Below are positions 11,251-22,639 of a DNA stretch of 64,000 nucleotides, piece by piece. The notes below the pieces were generated by a model. It was not told the origin of the DNA and did not search any database. It saw only the letters and a program-made list of their open reading frames with translations. The DNA comes from Paragonimus skrjabini miyazakii. Lineage: Eukaryota; Platyhelminthes; Trematoda; Plagiorchiida; Troglotrematidae. Numbering within the stretch: the first letter of the stretch is position 1; each line of letters starts with the position of its first letter. The stretch lies in contig JTDE01000283.1 in NCBI GenBank assembly GCA_014338405.1, forward strand, positions 122,202-186,201, written 5' to 3'. The translations under genes and the position numbers were made by a program.

Positions 11251-12660
11251 ATTATTTCACAGTTTACAACGGATATCATAAATACCGACGAAAACTGTAA
11301 TCTAGCTGCTGGCACGTATTCCAGAATGCATGTGGATGCAATCTGTTGACTGTGTGAAATAAACCTCGAAAAAATGATTGAAATTCGAGAATCCGATCCA
11401 GAATCTCTGTCTGTCTGCTTTCCACCCTTTTTAGTGTTCCTGTATTCCCTTGAACTCTTCTGACCTCACTGTTACGTGTGAGAATTCCGCAGTTGTATGA
11501 CGTCCCATTCTGCCTCTTCCACTTCGCCAAACCATTTTTCTCCACCTACAACCTGAAGTCAGTGATGCACTGAAATGTATCCTTGCCAGTTAGGTTTGGC
11601 ACAGTAGGGACAAGGATATAGTTGATGCATCAAGTCATGCCTTCGTCCTCAGGAGAGCAAAGTAAATCGCCACATCACCCCTCCAGGGCATTTCTTTACC
11701 ATTGACGCACGTTCTTCTCACGTTCATATTAATACAGTTGGTTTAGTAACATTGTCAAAGGGGAATTCGTTCCTGTTTACTTGCGTCAGTCGGTTTACGC
11801 GATGACCTATTGCCGTTTCTGTTAATGATATTCCCCTCCTCGAGCGTCGGAGTGCCAATTTTGACATTCCGTTGGTTACAACAGTACATAAAGGTTCGCA
11901 ATTTCGGTCGGCCGTTTCCAGGATTTAACCCGTTCATTAGGTTGTGAATGAATCAAAACGGCTGTCTGTCACCTCTCTGTTAATTGCATTATTGAACATT
12001 TCCGTCAATAAATGTAAGCATCTCTTATTGTGGCACAGTCCTGGCGAAGTTGGACAGAACGCTTTTTGCTGGCTTTCCTGAGAATTAGATACAGAATCGC
12101 GGGGTTATCGGTTGGAGTTAACAGACAGTAACTGTGTCTCCATTTCGAGACGATCGGGCAACCTGATCACTACTCATCAGTAATTAGATACATGTTTGCT
12201 ATATAGTTGTTGGCCATCGAATTGCTCTACGAAAAAATGTCGAGTCTATTCAAATAAAGTGCACAATCTTCACATGATCTAACTACACATGTCTTCTCAA
12301 ACCTCATACGGGAGTACTTTGTGCCATTTCGACCAGGCAACACTCCTGGACTCAACGACACAACAGAAACCTTACGAATTAAACTGTTATGGTTCTTTGT
12401 GACGAATTACGGTGCCTAATACGACGACCTTATAATGACCCATTCAAAGTGATCTCCCAGATAGGAAACTTGTGGCAGAATCGAATTTCTTAAATAGAAG
12501 ACTACTGTTATTATTGGTCGTTTCAATCACGCGCACGCCAACACTTATCAAGAACTTCCTCCCCAACCTCTTACACAAGCTGCTACATCGTCAGTATCTG
12601 AAGTACATAGTTCGTCTACCTCCCACATGTCTGATTCTACGGTCACAATAGGCCGAGATG
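11251..12660 (+). pseudogene. Integrase of the CsRn1-like element
   Basis: Decayed plus-strand traces: a zinc-domain-like piece RPILPLPLRQTIF to SSHAFVLRRAK (11500-11665), the core with HVHINTVGLVTLSKGNSFLFTCVSRFTR (11715-11805) followed by IPLVTTVHKGSQFRSAVSRI, comparable to the two aspartate-bearing motifs of Gypsy integrases, and a C-terminal piece LRCLIRRPYNDPFKVISQIGN (12405-12470). A 65-base fragment of the hammerhead SINE lies inside at about 12108-12172. Frames are heavily broken. Confidence 0.7.
12108..12172 (+). repeat. 5'-region fragment of the hammerhead SINE
   Basis: The stretch with GTTGGAGTTAAC, CTGTGTCTCC, CGAGACGATCGGGCAACC and TGATCACTACTCA matches the 5' part of the SINE seen in copies at 52033-52235 (minus) and 54110-54180 (plus). 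Confidence 0.6.
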
Positions 12661-12921
12661 ATGAAAGAGTAGATCATCCTTGTCCATTCACCGGAAAAAC
12701 GAACGCTGTTCTATCATTATCAGCTCCTCACCACTTTACATCCTGTCCGACTACGCTTTACTACAGGGAGGCCACTTTGCCAGTCCGTTTTCGATAACAA
12801 CATTTACATCACCGATTCTTGTTTACCAAACGTTCACCGACCATCCAACCCTTAGGAACGCTCTGTGGCGCAATTTTTACCTTTGATAACTAACAATATT
12901 TAATCTTCGTAAAATCGGATT

Positions 12922-13273
12922 TTGTGTCACCTTTGCATATTGCTTGAGTTGATTAAAATGACCTTGTAAAAACAGTCGACTTCTCTGTCAGTTTGCACAA
13001 GGACTTGATGAGACTACACGGATCCGACGCTCATATTTTCAGGTCCGTCTTTTTAAAAAATTTCACCACAGTGAAGCCGCTTTCGCTACCGACTCGTAAC
13101 CACGTAACACCTACATTTCTCTGCGATTAGTAGGTTGAAATAGTATGATGGTCATTCTGAATACCTGTGAACAGTTTCCGTGAGTCCACTCCGTGTAACA
13201 ACTTCAAAGTAACGCTGTGACGACCAACTGTTTTCGATAATTCCTTCTTAAGCCAATAGAATCACATAGGCTT
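12922..13273 (+). repeat. 3' LTR of the CsRn1-like element (approximate)
   Basis: Block-wise similarity to 1335-1698, with the ACTACACGGATC block at 13012-13024 and the GAATACC...GAGTCCA block near 13158-13180. Ends are inexact. Confidence 0.5.
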
Positions 13274-13559
13274 CATCAAGACATGTCATGAGACAAACCG
13301 CAAAACGAGGAACTGTTTGCGAATGACAATAAAGGCAACTACTAAACTCCGGAACTAATGTGTGAGACCCTGACCGGACATTGACATTACGTCATACAGT
13401 CAGGGTCAAATGTTGACCTGTGGTCAGACTGGTTTTTATTGCTCCTTGGCCATAAAAGTTGCAAAATCTGAACACCTTCATTTTGAGAGCACAGGTTAGA
13501 GTTGGACAATCTGACTGCAAATGAGAGTACCAAACTTGGAAAGCTAAAATTGCAATTTT
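13274..13559. other. Spacer with no recognised feature
   Basis: Nothing recognised between the Gypsy LTR and the LINE remnant. Confidence 0.4.
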
Positions 13560-15270
13560 GTAATTCTTTTGCAAAACATTCACTTCGTCAACAACTTTAA
13601 GCCCCAAAACGAACCACATATTATTTATGGAGGAAATACTGTGCACAACAGTAACACAAAAGTTGTCGAGTTAACTCAGCTTTTACTACATATACTTTCG
13701 AAGTGTAATCGTGACGTCACACAGCTCAACCGTGAGGACAATGCGGTTGTCGTCAAACCCGTAACAATCCACGCAGCCTTTAACCTATGTTTCGCTATTT
13801 CTTCCAATACTGAAAACAAAGTGTTTTCATAAAACTCTCAGTCAAGCCACATATGCTCCTCACAGATGTACCCAATGACACCAAAGATAGCTACGATAAA
13901 TTCCTCCTTCTACCCGGGTTCTATTGCCATCTTTCCCATTGTTAATAAACATGTCAGGGGCATCATTTCTAGTCTCCCACTGAATCTGTTCAATGTCTAG
14001 CATATTTCCTATTCAGTATAAAAGACTATCATTTTACCCTACGACAGAAGCGGATTCTAATAGGTTGCAAAATGTTACTATCCAATTAGTCATACCCTAT
14101 TTATATTACATCTGTTTGAAAAAATAACAAAAGACCACATTGTGGAGCTTTTGTCATTACAAAACTGTTAATTATACTCAACAAAGGCTTATACATCATG
14201 TACCAGATAGGTTTCCTGGATCATAATACGACTGCTACGGATTCTTGTCAGATATACAGAAGGCTCTCGATAGTGTGCTTCGCGAACTAAACTCTTCTAG
14301 GTATTTTCGACTCGGTGGTTAGTTGATTTGCTTTCTATTTTGCATGAATTATCAAAACGGTAAAAGTTGGGGGGACCTGTTTATCGCATCGCCAGTCCAT
14401 AGTGTTATCATCCAAGGAAGCGTTTTGGAGCCGTTGCTCGTATTTCTCACATAAAGAGCGTACGATTGTGTGAGAACTGGCAGAACACTTTGTTTACTGA
14501 TGCCATCAGAACTGTTAACACGTTTACACCCGCATACTTCGTCTTGTATTCAAAGTGTATAAACCAATCTCTCTGAAATAGAGTTGTGGTGTAAAACGTG
14601 ATTAGTTACCAAGTTCCTCACACATCTGTATTGCTGGACGGTCACAGCGAAAATACAGTCACTGCGGTTCGTGAGTTTGGCATGCCTTATTTCAACTTAA
14701 GTAATTTTTTCAAACAAGTTTACCTCCAGGTGGCTAAAACCAATTAAGAATTATCAAGCGGGAATTTAAACTTTTGGTAACACGCATGGATCTATACTAA
14801 GTGCGCATCTGATCACACCTGGTCTATTGTATGTTTATCTACTGTCACATCTGTGAGTTCGACAAGCTTATTCTAGAGAACCTGTAACGATAGTTTAAAA
14901 AAGATCATGTGGGCTATCCTTCTTCACCGAGCTACAGTGAGCCTTGTGAACAGTTAGATGTTCATCCTCTCTGGTTATGAAGACTTATGCTAAACCTTAA
15001 ACTTTTGAACAGTCTGATCCGTTGTAAAGTGTTCATTACGAACTTCTCTACAAATTCTAAACATAACACTGTATAGCTTCAGAAGTGAAGTCTCCATCCC
15101 ACCGACTTACGAATCTTGTAGATGTGCGAATTTCTATTTAGTGAATTACTCCTCTATTCGGAATAAACTTTCATTCGATGTTAAGTCAGCTTTCTGCGTC
15201 CGTCGCCTTAAAATTGTTCTGGATAGTTTTCCAAACCTACAAAAACGTAATGTTCATCTTAAAACACTCA
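13560..15270 (+). pseudogene. CR1-like LINE remnant (RT and C-terminal region)
   Basis: A long decayed non-LTR pol in the plus strand. The pre-RT part includes the open frame 13569-13832. RT motifs follow: HLFEKITKDHIVELLSLQN (near 14110-14160), a segment with WLVDLLSILHELSKR, then GGPVYRIASPVHSVIIQGSV (14370-14430), which matches the S-P-V-x-S-G-V-x-Q-G-S box, and a WCKT piece. Near 15040-15260 is the post-RT conserved tail with EVSIPPTYES, ANFYLVNYSSIRNKLSF and RRLKIVLDSFPNL. Many stops. No target duplication or 3' tail was recognised. Confidence 0.65.
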
Positions 15271-16831
15271 TCGTCATCGGATGCCTTATTTGAAAACGAT
15301 CCCCAGAATATATGAATCACAGTTCATTGATTAGTACTGCCGAAGCGTATAAGAATATGATGTTACTCATCAACATGGGTGTCCCGTATGCTTTGTTAGA
15401 TATTGTTGATGTGTAACCTACTTGTTGAAATACAACGATCTGTCAAGCACGTTTTATTTCACGATCAGTCGCACTGAATGTTTAATTAGTAAAATGTGAC
15501 AAAATCTTTCTATCATAAACTTTGTACGTGTTCATATAATCGTATGCTTTCGTTGATTCCTATCATTCACCAGGTTACAACCGCGATACATCACTTCTTT
15601 CCATCTTTAATATTGCAGTCATTTGTGATAGCAAACGAGCTTCTATAATTGTTTCATTGCAATGGGAAAGTGATAAAACAATCTCATTTACTATGAGATT
15701 TACATATATTTTTAAGGTTGTGCATATATCCGGAATTGCTGCTTCTAAGTAGGTGCCTAATTCATATTGGTATAAAACCGCCTATATTCAGTCCATTCTA
15801 CTGATCCCCTACACTTTTATCAGTCTTTTGAATTTGTTGCAATCAATACAGAAATCGTTTTTCTTTGCTGAAACATGCTTATGTTTCTGCGCTTTTCCGA
15901 ACTAATTCATATGTACACCTAACTATACACACTGCTTATATTTCGGACAGTCTGATGTAGTTCCTCAGGGCTCAATACAGTGAGCAGTAGCTCTGTTTAC
16001 CAGACCTTTTATTAATACACTTGTACGTGGTAAATGCCTGTATCCCCAAAAATTCTTTGTAACCAGGAGGCCACCTAACAATATTTAAGACCTAAAGGAA
16101 CATATGTTGAAGTTAAATTTCAGATAATTAATTAAACTTGGTTGTCACAAAATATGTATGCTCATTTATGTCATATTTCTTCTCTTCATGCAATAAGAAA
16201 CACGTTTCACTAAAACACACATACATCTTTTCGATTCATTTTCAAAGACATTTCAGCTCACCGAAGTTAATCACATGATCGAGTTTTGCTACCGATTAGC
16301 CCTCATCTGCAGTTTATTTCTTTTACAAAGGACTACTTTTAGCTCCGCTTCACAATCATCTTGTTGACCATAATGCCACCGAATATTCACGTCTGATTGC
16401 TCAACCACTCTTGTTCATGATTAGTAATCACACTGCGCGACCGTTTCGATATGAGACACATTTACGACCTACTAATTCCAATCAACATGTCTGTGGTTCG
16501 TTGTTCGTATTCATCATTTGACCACGTCAAGAAGTTGGTCACAAAATCATGGACTTTTTAGCTTGTACATGGTCATTTTGCTAGCAAAGCGTTCCATAAA
16601 CTGACCTGTAAACAAACCCTAAGTTTAACTGTTATAATGATCGGTTGTGGATATTCCAGGAGTGAAAATTTTGGAAAGTTTACCCGTCGTTATGCGTCAG
16701 CCGTGTAGAGTAAATTATTGTGCAAATTTTACGAGGTAATGTGTAAGGAGATAAATTTTGCAATTTTCTGGCACTGAAGAGGTGAAGTATATAAAAACGA
16801 GCCAGTGGTGCAGCTAAGTCATGTGAAACTA
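15271..16831 (+). other. Mostly unassigned; possible second LINE RT scrap near 15940-16020
   Basis: The translation near 15945-15985 reads DVVPQGSIQ, resembling the V-P-Q-G-S RT box of non-LTR elements, but the surrounding frame is too decayed to prove it. The rest shows no gene, tRNA or repeat I recognise. Confidence 0.35.
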
Positions 16832-17150
16832 GTGTTGTGAACCAAGAACACGGATGGCACAAACGTTATTTATTCAAGAAAGCAACACATGGGTTATTAG
16901 TTTCAACATGATAACAAACAAAAACACTCATCTGCGTACGGTACTGGTCTTAGAAGGTCAGGATTGCCACAGACGCCAATGCTCAGTTCCTGCGTGTATC
17001 GAGAACCACTTCATGTCATGCTGCACTCTGATGTTTCTTTTTGTATTTTCCTGCGGCTACTTCAACGTCAAAACCCATGTTCTCCTCCTGCTACTGAACA
17101 ATAGTGGTGTGATGGTGCGATCGCTTGTTCTCACTACATTGGTTGTCATT
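16832..17150 (+). repeat. Unnamed dispersed repeat, copy 1
   Basis: One of four copies in this window. All share a start like AGTGTTGTGAACCAAGAAC then CGGATGG, a middle with AACAAA...CACTCAT(C/T)TGC, a TTTCTT...TTTTCC block, and an end like CTACTGAA...AGTAGT...GTTCTCACTA. The open frame 16854-17234 spans it, but its reading is not kept in the other copies, so it is probably non-coding. Confidence 0.75.
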
Positions 17151-17999
17151 TTGCTCCATTCCTGTCTGGATGTAAAATCTCATGTTGTTTACCCGTTGTT
17201 TTTTACGTTTATTCAACAGACAAAGTGCGATTGACTCAGGATAATCGAGTCCCGTAACTTCTGAGCCAGTTAACAAGCTGTCGCAACAGTATCCATTGGA
17301 AATGAACCAACTGTTTAGGTTCGTAAACGATCCACTGAAAAGGAAACTGCTTTTTAGCAATGGAATTAAGCAAGAAGTTTAACTTCATGCGTACAAGTAT
17401 ATGCTAATACCTAGATCCAGCTGAGATACAGAATTGGATTTCAAGGGATCAGAATGAAGATGATCGGTCGAGTCGAATGGAATCATATCTGCAAAATTTC
17501 GGCATGCTCTGTAGTAGTGAGAAACGAAGAACGGTTGAACCGTTCACGGAAAACTTCACAACATCGGGATAGATACTGTAATGATTCAACGAAATATATA
17601 AACATCTCCGATTACGAATTGTGGGTTACACAGGTTTACAGTATATTCACTTAGGTAGGCATAGATGGGTGACTTGGAATGGGAGGGGGTTTAGGCGTTT
17701 AACATAAAATGATACTCTCTGGATTTGAGTGAGAACATCAACATCACAAAGTGGCTAGTTCATGGTTGATATACTTTGAATTATTGACCCGGATGCAGAA
17801 GTAAGCAGTCATTACCTACGGCATCATTTGCTTGTAACTAAGTTTAGTAATTGGCAACCACGTATAGCCACACTTGGATGTTTGGAACAGTCTAAACATC
17901 AAAGATGATAGACGTATACATTACTTCAGTAGTACCGAGGTTACTATAATCACAATCAGATGCTAGATCAAACGAATATGGACTTTTGGGTCGTAAGTC
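17151..17999. other. No recognisable feature
   Basis: Only short frames (17454-17654 plus). No motif recognised. Confidence 0.4.
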
Positions 18000-18369
18000 A
18001 GTGGGTCAGGGAAGATCACCAAATCCAGGGCAGGATCAAATCCACGAACAACTGTTTCTGAACACACAAGGCCACTTACAGTCGATTGATTGTAAACGTC
18101 TCAACAAACCACAACATGTTTAGATCGGAATGTTGCAATAGGATTCTGAATGCATTGGCTCGGCCGATAACCTGATCTGTGATTAGAATGCTCCCAGGAA
18201 CTGAAGACACCAGTCGTTTGTGTGTTACGACGGTATTACTGTTCTCTGGTAACGTGGACTTCCGTGTCTGTTCAGGCAAATGTTCTTTTACTTTGGAGAT
18301 CAAGCATCTCTCGATTCTGCTTACGTAAAGTTCTCTGTTCAGACCTATTTTAGAGTTAACACTGTGCAT
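18000..18369 (-). mobile_element. PLE fragment: GIY-YIG C-terminal part
   Basis: The minus-strand frame reads LYVSRIERCLISKVKEHLPEQ, then LVSSVPGSILITDQVI, FRILLQHSDLNMLWFVETF and INRL. These are the conserved blocks after the YIG motif in PLE endonucleases (YxGRTERRL...EHLP, HLV..GH, FRVL, LRFAEA, INRLKP). The upstream RT is missing. The plus-strand counterpart of the same family lies at 23060-23470. Confidence 0.7.
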
Positions 18370-18777
18370 TATATCGTGGTTTAGAAAGTTTGTATTTCAC
18401 CAGTATTAACCCACTATTAGATTTGTTGAAGTTCGTCTGGTAAGTCCGTTGTCTTCTGTTTGATACGATACAGAGCGATGAATTTGTTTGTTGAAATCCG
18501 ATCCCTGATTTGCCTTCATTTGTCTTTGCTGTATGTAGTAAACGACAATGATGAATTTTGTACCATAACTGCGCATAAAATGTGTGCTTCCTTCTTTTGT
18601 AAAACTACCATTACTTACCTGTTAAAACTTTTCTTTCTTGTTTGACAAGATTTTACCTACATCTGTATCCGATTGTTTTAATGGACTCATATCCCATTGA
18701 TTGATGGCTATTTGCGGACTCGTATTTGGTTACTCCATTTTGAATACTTTTCTGATAGATAATTTGTTTGTCTGGTT
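18370..18777. other. No recognisable feature
   Basis: A short open frame at 18460-18645 (plus) has no identifiable domain. Confidence 0.35.
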
Positions 18778-18930
18778 AATTCACATTCACTGTAATAGAC
18801 CATTTTTATCGTAATTTTATCGAACAGTGCCCTATGAATTCCAATCCTTTTAATATCTTTTACTGACCTTTTTTTCGACTTGGAAAATAGTCCAGTTAAT
18901 CCGACAGTCTGAATAAGTGTAATTGGAGTT
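18778..18930 (-). repeat. Repeat unit A, copy 1 (downstream of a PLE fragment)
   Basis: About 150 bases match 21815-21975 in the same orientation. Both contain, on the minus strand, the peptide ITLIQTVGLTGLFSKSK. Each copy lies on the 3' side of a minus-strand PLE endonuclease fragment, so it may be part of a PLE 3' region. Confidence 0.6.
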
Positions 18931-19039
18931 TGAAACAATTGGTTCCCTTGAACAGTTTGAACAAAGCAGTTAGAATACAACAACTGACAGATGCAAGCAT
19001 TTCGTATTGACCCATCGGTATCAAATTTACAATAACACG

Positions 19040-19945
19040 AGTGTTTTTTTTTATGGCCAACAGCTAGTGGGGTGGATGATCAATATGCGGGTTAGGGTAG
19101 GTCATCATAAAGTCCAGGGAAGAGTCAAATTCACGAACAGTTGTTTATGAACACAGAGAGCTGGTTTGAGTCGATTGATTTCAACTGCCTCGGCAAATCG
19201 TAAGAATCTTGAGTTAGACTGACGTAACAGAACTCTGAAGTCACAAGATGGATCGATAACGTGACCAGTGATCAGGACGTGTCTAACGACGGAGGAAACT
19301 GGCTGTTTACTTGTTTCATTGCCGTTCTCCGGTAACACGGACTTCTGCACCAAATTAGGTAAATGTTCCTGAAGTCTGGAGCTCAAGCATCAATCGATTC
19401 TGCTTACGTAATTTTCTACACAGTTACTTACGAATTGGTAAACACAATGTGAAGTGGCACCGATTAACTGCTCTCCTTTGACTGAAGGCACCGGTAACTT
19501 CTGAGTCAGGGTGAATACACGGAGTTTAGCTGCACTGTATGTTCGCGTAATTGAATTCTTCAGCCGTTGTGTTGTTTGATGCTTTGCATAATCACCCCTA
19601 AACGGCTGCTCTGTGTAGACCTTCTGTTTCTCTACAGTGACCACCTATTCGGGCGGTACTTTTTACCTACTGTGACTATCTATGAACTTTCTAGGGTAGC
19701 CATTTGACTGTTAAACAGAAGTACTCAATTCTAGCTCTTCCGCAAGACTGTTGTGCGTGCAGATTAGCCTTGCCCATGTGAACAGAGTATGCACCAATAT
19801 TCGTTTCTGTTGAACCGGTGTGAAACTGTTACAGTTTTGGTATTGATCGGACTACGTGGATGTCCCATAGACAGTTCTTCTAACCCAGCCAACTTCTCGA
19901 TGACTTATAAGTATATCTAGAAATGGAATTGTCGAAAACGCGTTA
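19040..19945 (-). mobile_element. PLE fragment: RT thumb and GIY-YIG endonuclease
   Basis: From 19945 downward the translation gives FLDILISHREVGW, QYQNCNSFTPVQQKRILVHT and RLICTHNSLAEELEL (RT end), then in 19390-19644 VYTEQPFRGDYA, TYSAAKLRVF, HCVYQFVSNC and YVSRIDACLSSRLQEHLPNL (GIY-YIG core), then FRVLLRQSNSRFLRFAEAVE and INRLKPALCVHKQLF to about 19105. This is the normal PLE order. A few stops break it. The palm domain is absent; the upstream side meets unassigned sequence before the BEL gag. Confidence 0.8.
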
Positions 19946-20689
19946 CTGAGTGAATTACCCTACATTGCCAGGAGCGGTATAACAATACCTGAATAACGAT
20001 ATTCCAGGGCATTCGAGTCCTCCGAAATATTCGATCGCATGTGTCCATTGAGTATATAACGCACGGTCAATGAAGGATCAGAAAGTATTTTATCTGATGG
20101 TGTAACGAATGTCAACGCGGCCGGCTCATCACGCTGTAGTCGCAAGAAATCCTTCATGCTTCGAAGTTTTTCGAATCGGTCCTCATCTGGCGAAGGCTTG
20201 GCTGCTCATGTAACATCTGCTGGTCCTCTCTCGCCTCTCATACTCAACCTCTGGTCCATTAAGCAGTCAGTCATCCCGTGATGTTAATGTCTCTTTGAAT
20301 CCTGGCAACTGACCTCTTTATAATTTTCATATTTCAAATGACATTGCTAGGATTCAGGACATTTCCACTGTTCCTTCTTCTCCTGGCATGTTCGAAGCTC
20401 CAAAAGGAATCTGACCCGAGAGTACAGCGATTCGAGAAAGTAGGAAGAGTTTAGTAAACTTGTGTTTCACCATAATTTCCCACTCTACCATTCCTTGAAG
20501 CACACCTGAATCAATAAGAACTGTTCCTTGAGGAAGAGAAGTGTGAGCTGCGTATAAGAAGGCTTGAACCACAACGGAGGTTTCTGGATGCACACAGACA
20601 TCCCGAACGAGAAGTTATTTTAGTCAAACCAAAGGAACGCGACAAGGTAGGAACATCCCAATCATCAGTCCAGTCCGGTCAGGTGAGTA
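19946..20689. other. Unassigned stretch between PLE and BEL gag
   Basis: Probably the 5' part of the BEL/Pao element or its leader. Minus frames 19960-20157 and 20354-20593 have no known domain. A short signal-like frame at 20338 was rejected. Confidence 0.35.
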
Positions 20690-21720
20690 ACATTATCAGG
20701 ACGCTGGAAGAGTCATTGAAGTCAGCAATTCTTGGTGTGGGTCTGCCTGAGCTTGAGGGCTAACCATTTGATGGATCGCCAGGACGCTTTCGTGGGTTTC
20801 TTGAAAATTTCGAAAACAATGTAGCAAGTAGGTTAATTGATGACAACCAGAGGTTTTCATACATGATTTATTATTGCCGTGGTAAAGCGAAGGAATCCAT
20901 AGAGTGTTGTGTGCTCTCATGTGGGTCGACGGAATATAAAGAAGCTATAGACATACTCACTAGTCAGTTTGGTCGCCCACGTTAGATCGTTCAGTCTACA
21001 ACGCATGAACTATATGGTGACTCTGAGTTAGGTATTTCTGATTTGGATAGCCTCAGACGCTCAACCACTCGGACATAAAAGTGCCATATCACACTGTCCA
21101 AACTATTTAGATCAAGGGAGTTAAATGGATCTACTACTTTGATCCAGTCGTTCGAATAGTTGTTGGGAGACCTACATGAAGGTTGGTCACTATAGCTAAC
21201 AACATAATTACCTCCAAGAGAGTCCACCTTCGTTGCCATACCAACCTTCATTGAGAAAAGAAGGTCTGCATCCAGTAGTGAATATGGCCAACTAGTCAGG
21301 TTGGCACTTTGGATACGACTAACAGCAAGAGGTTCAGATGCCATGCTGACGTGACGGCTATCAGTTTGAATAACCTGCCTGCCCGTTGTCCCCTGTTTAG
21401 AGATCATCATGACCTTACAGACCGTATACAGTTCGTTGCTCAATCGTTTGAATAACGTCGGAATACAGTCAGACTCAATAGACGGTGTTTTACTTCCCAA
21501 TAACGATAGAGGATTTACGTCTAGAAGTGTTAACATTTCGTTCACTCTCTTCAGTCATAAATGTAAAACATTAGAATATATAGGACATGCGGATAGCAAC
21601 GACAATAGAAACAATCAACGATTGGGTTTAGATGAAAAATGGACTGTTATCAGCTCCAGGGCAGATAAACTGAGTGAGTCAACAGTTTCTGCACACACAG
21701 AACCGGACGACGAGTACTGA
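20690..21720 (+). pseudogene. BEL/Pao retrotransposon gag fragment
   Basis: The plus-strand translation reads EESLKSAILGVGLPELEG, FDGSPGRFRGFLKNFENNVA, DNQRFSYMIYYCRGKAKESI, EAIDILTSQFGRPR, then later FIEKRRSASSSEYGQLVRLA. This is the gag-like domain (DUF1759 type) that opens BEL/Pao polyproteins. A decayed zinc-knuckle region follows: CPLFRDHHDL, then LLPNNDRGFTSRSVNIS and LFSHKCKTL (21409-21720). Stops split the frame. No protease or RT of BEL type follows, so this is a truncated copy. Confidence 0.8.
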
Positions 21721-21814
21721 TTAACATTGCTTGAAGGAAGGCAAACAATTTCGAATTCCAATTATGCAACATTATTTGAAACAAGTTGGTGGGGTCAACA
21801 ACGTGAACCCGGTT

Positions 21815-21975
21815 GATTCACATTCATGATGAAATAGTACCATTTTTTATAATTCTATTAAACAGTACCCTATAAAATACAATTCTTTCGATAGTCTTTC
21901 CTGACGATGTTTGGACTTGGAAAATAGTCCCGTTAACCCGACCGTCTGAATAAGCGTTATTACAATTGTCCCTTT
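21815..21975 (-). repeat. Repeat unit A, copy 2
   Basis: Matches 18778-18930. Includes the minus-strand peptide ITLIQTVGLTGLFSKSK. Lies on the 3' side of the PLE fragment at 22383-22600. Confidence 0.6.
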
Positions 21976-22382
21976 ATTGATTGAATTGTCCTCAATTGCC
22001 AGGAGCGATTTACAAATATTTATTGGTCTGTTATTTAAAAGATACATTTGAACTTTTATCTCAAAGTACATCAGTCGTGCTAACAAATTGATGCATCGTT
22101 ACATTAGAAGTCTGACCATATTTTTCACTTCGCCTTTCTTATCTAATATTTCAATGGAAAATGTAATAATGTGAAACAGCGTTTTTCCCAAACAAATTTT
22201 AGCAGAGCAGCTAAAAATGTTGATATGTACGATTTATGACCTGAAAAACGTCTCTGCATATTATCAAGTGCGTACTACAGAACAGGGGATTATAAAGTTG
22301 AGAACAGGGGTCAAATAGGAAACTAACTTTACAAGAGAAACGTAAGGTGGATCTGTTCATTAATCAGTCATTTGTATCGTTA

Positions 22383-22600
22383 CTATGGCTGTGCCAAATT
22401 AACAAAAGAGTCTTTATGCACACGTAGAATTGGACAACAACACCTCAGAGCAACTGCCTCATCATATCGTAACAAACGCGGCTTATCAGTTACATAAACA
22501 ACCGTGAATACCTGTGTGGGATCCATTTGGTGATGACTTTCCAGGAGATGACGAACGGTCTCTGATACCGGTAGTCTGTGTGGTTGTTGCTGTTTGTACA
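22383..22600 (-). mobile_element. PLE fragment: endonuclease C-terminus
   Basis: The minus-strand frame contains LPVSETVRHLLESHHQMDPT, FTVVYVTDKPRLLRYDEAVA and PILRVHKDSFVNLAQP. These are the post-GIY-YIG conserved blocks of PLEs. It abuts, head to head, a plus-strand PLE RT fragment. Confidence 0.65.
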
Positions 22601-22639
22601 TATGGGTGTCAGTTTGTGTCTGTACCACATGCAGTAGCA

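Larger units (their letters stand above)
1335..13273 (+). mobile_element. Decayed CsRn1-like Gypsy LTR retrotransposon, split by nested elements
   Basis: Related sequences at about 1335-1698 and 12922-13273 look like its diverged LTRs: both carry a block around CTACACGGATC and, about 170 bases later, a block around GAATACC followed by GAGTCCA. Between them, in the order expected for Gypsy, lie plus-strand traces of gag (1898-2368 and 6512-6830), protease (6830-7210), RT (10070-10790), RNase H (10790-11250) and integrase (11480-12480). Frames are broken by many stops and shifts. The gag frame runs up to the left edge of the nested element at 2369 and resumes after 6511, showing that the nested element came later. 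LTR boundaries are approximate. The CsRn1 assignment rests on the gag style (CWYH-type rather than CCHC knuckle) and the primer site. Confidence 0.75.

Noticed and set aside
16854..17234. 126-codon plus-strand frame as a gene
   Set aside because: It overlaps a dispersed repeat whose other copies break the frame.
20338..20455. Short frame starting MTLLGFRTFPLFLLLLACSK, like a signal peptide
   Set aside because: Only 38 codons, lies just before the BEL gag with no exon partner, and no homologous peptide is apparent.
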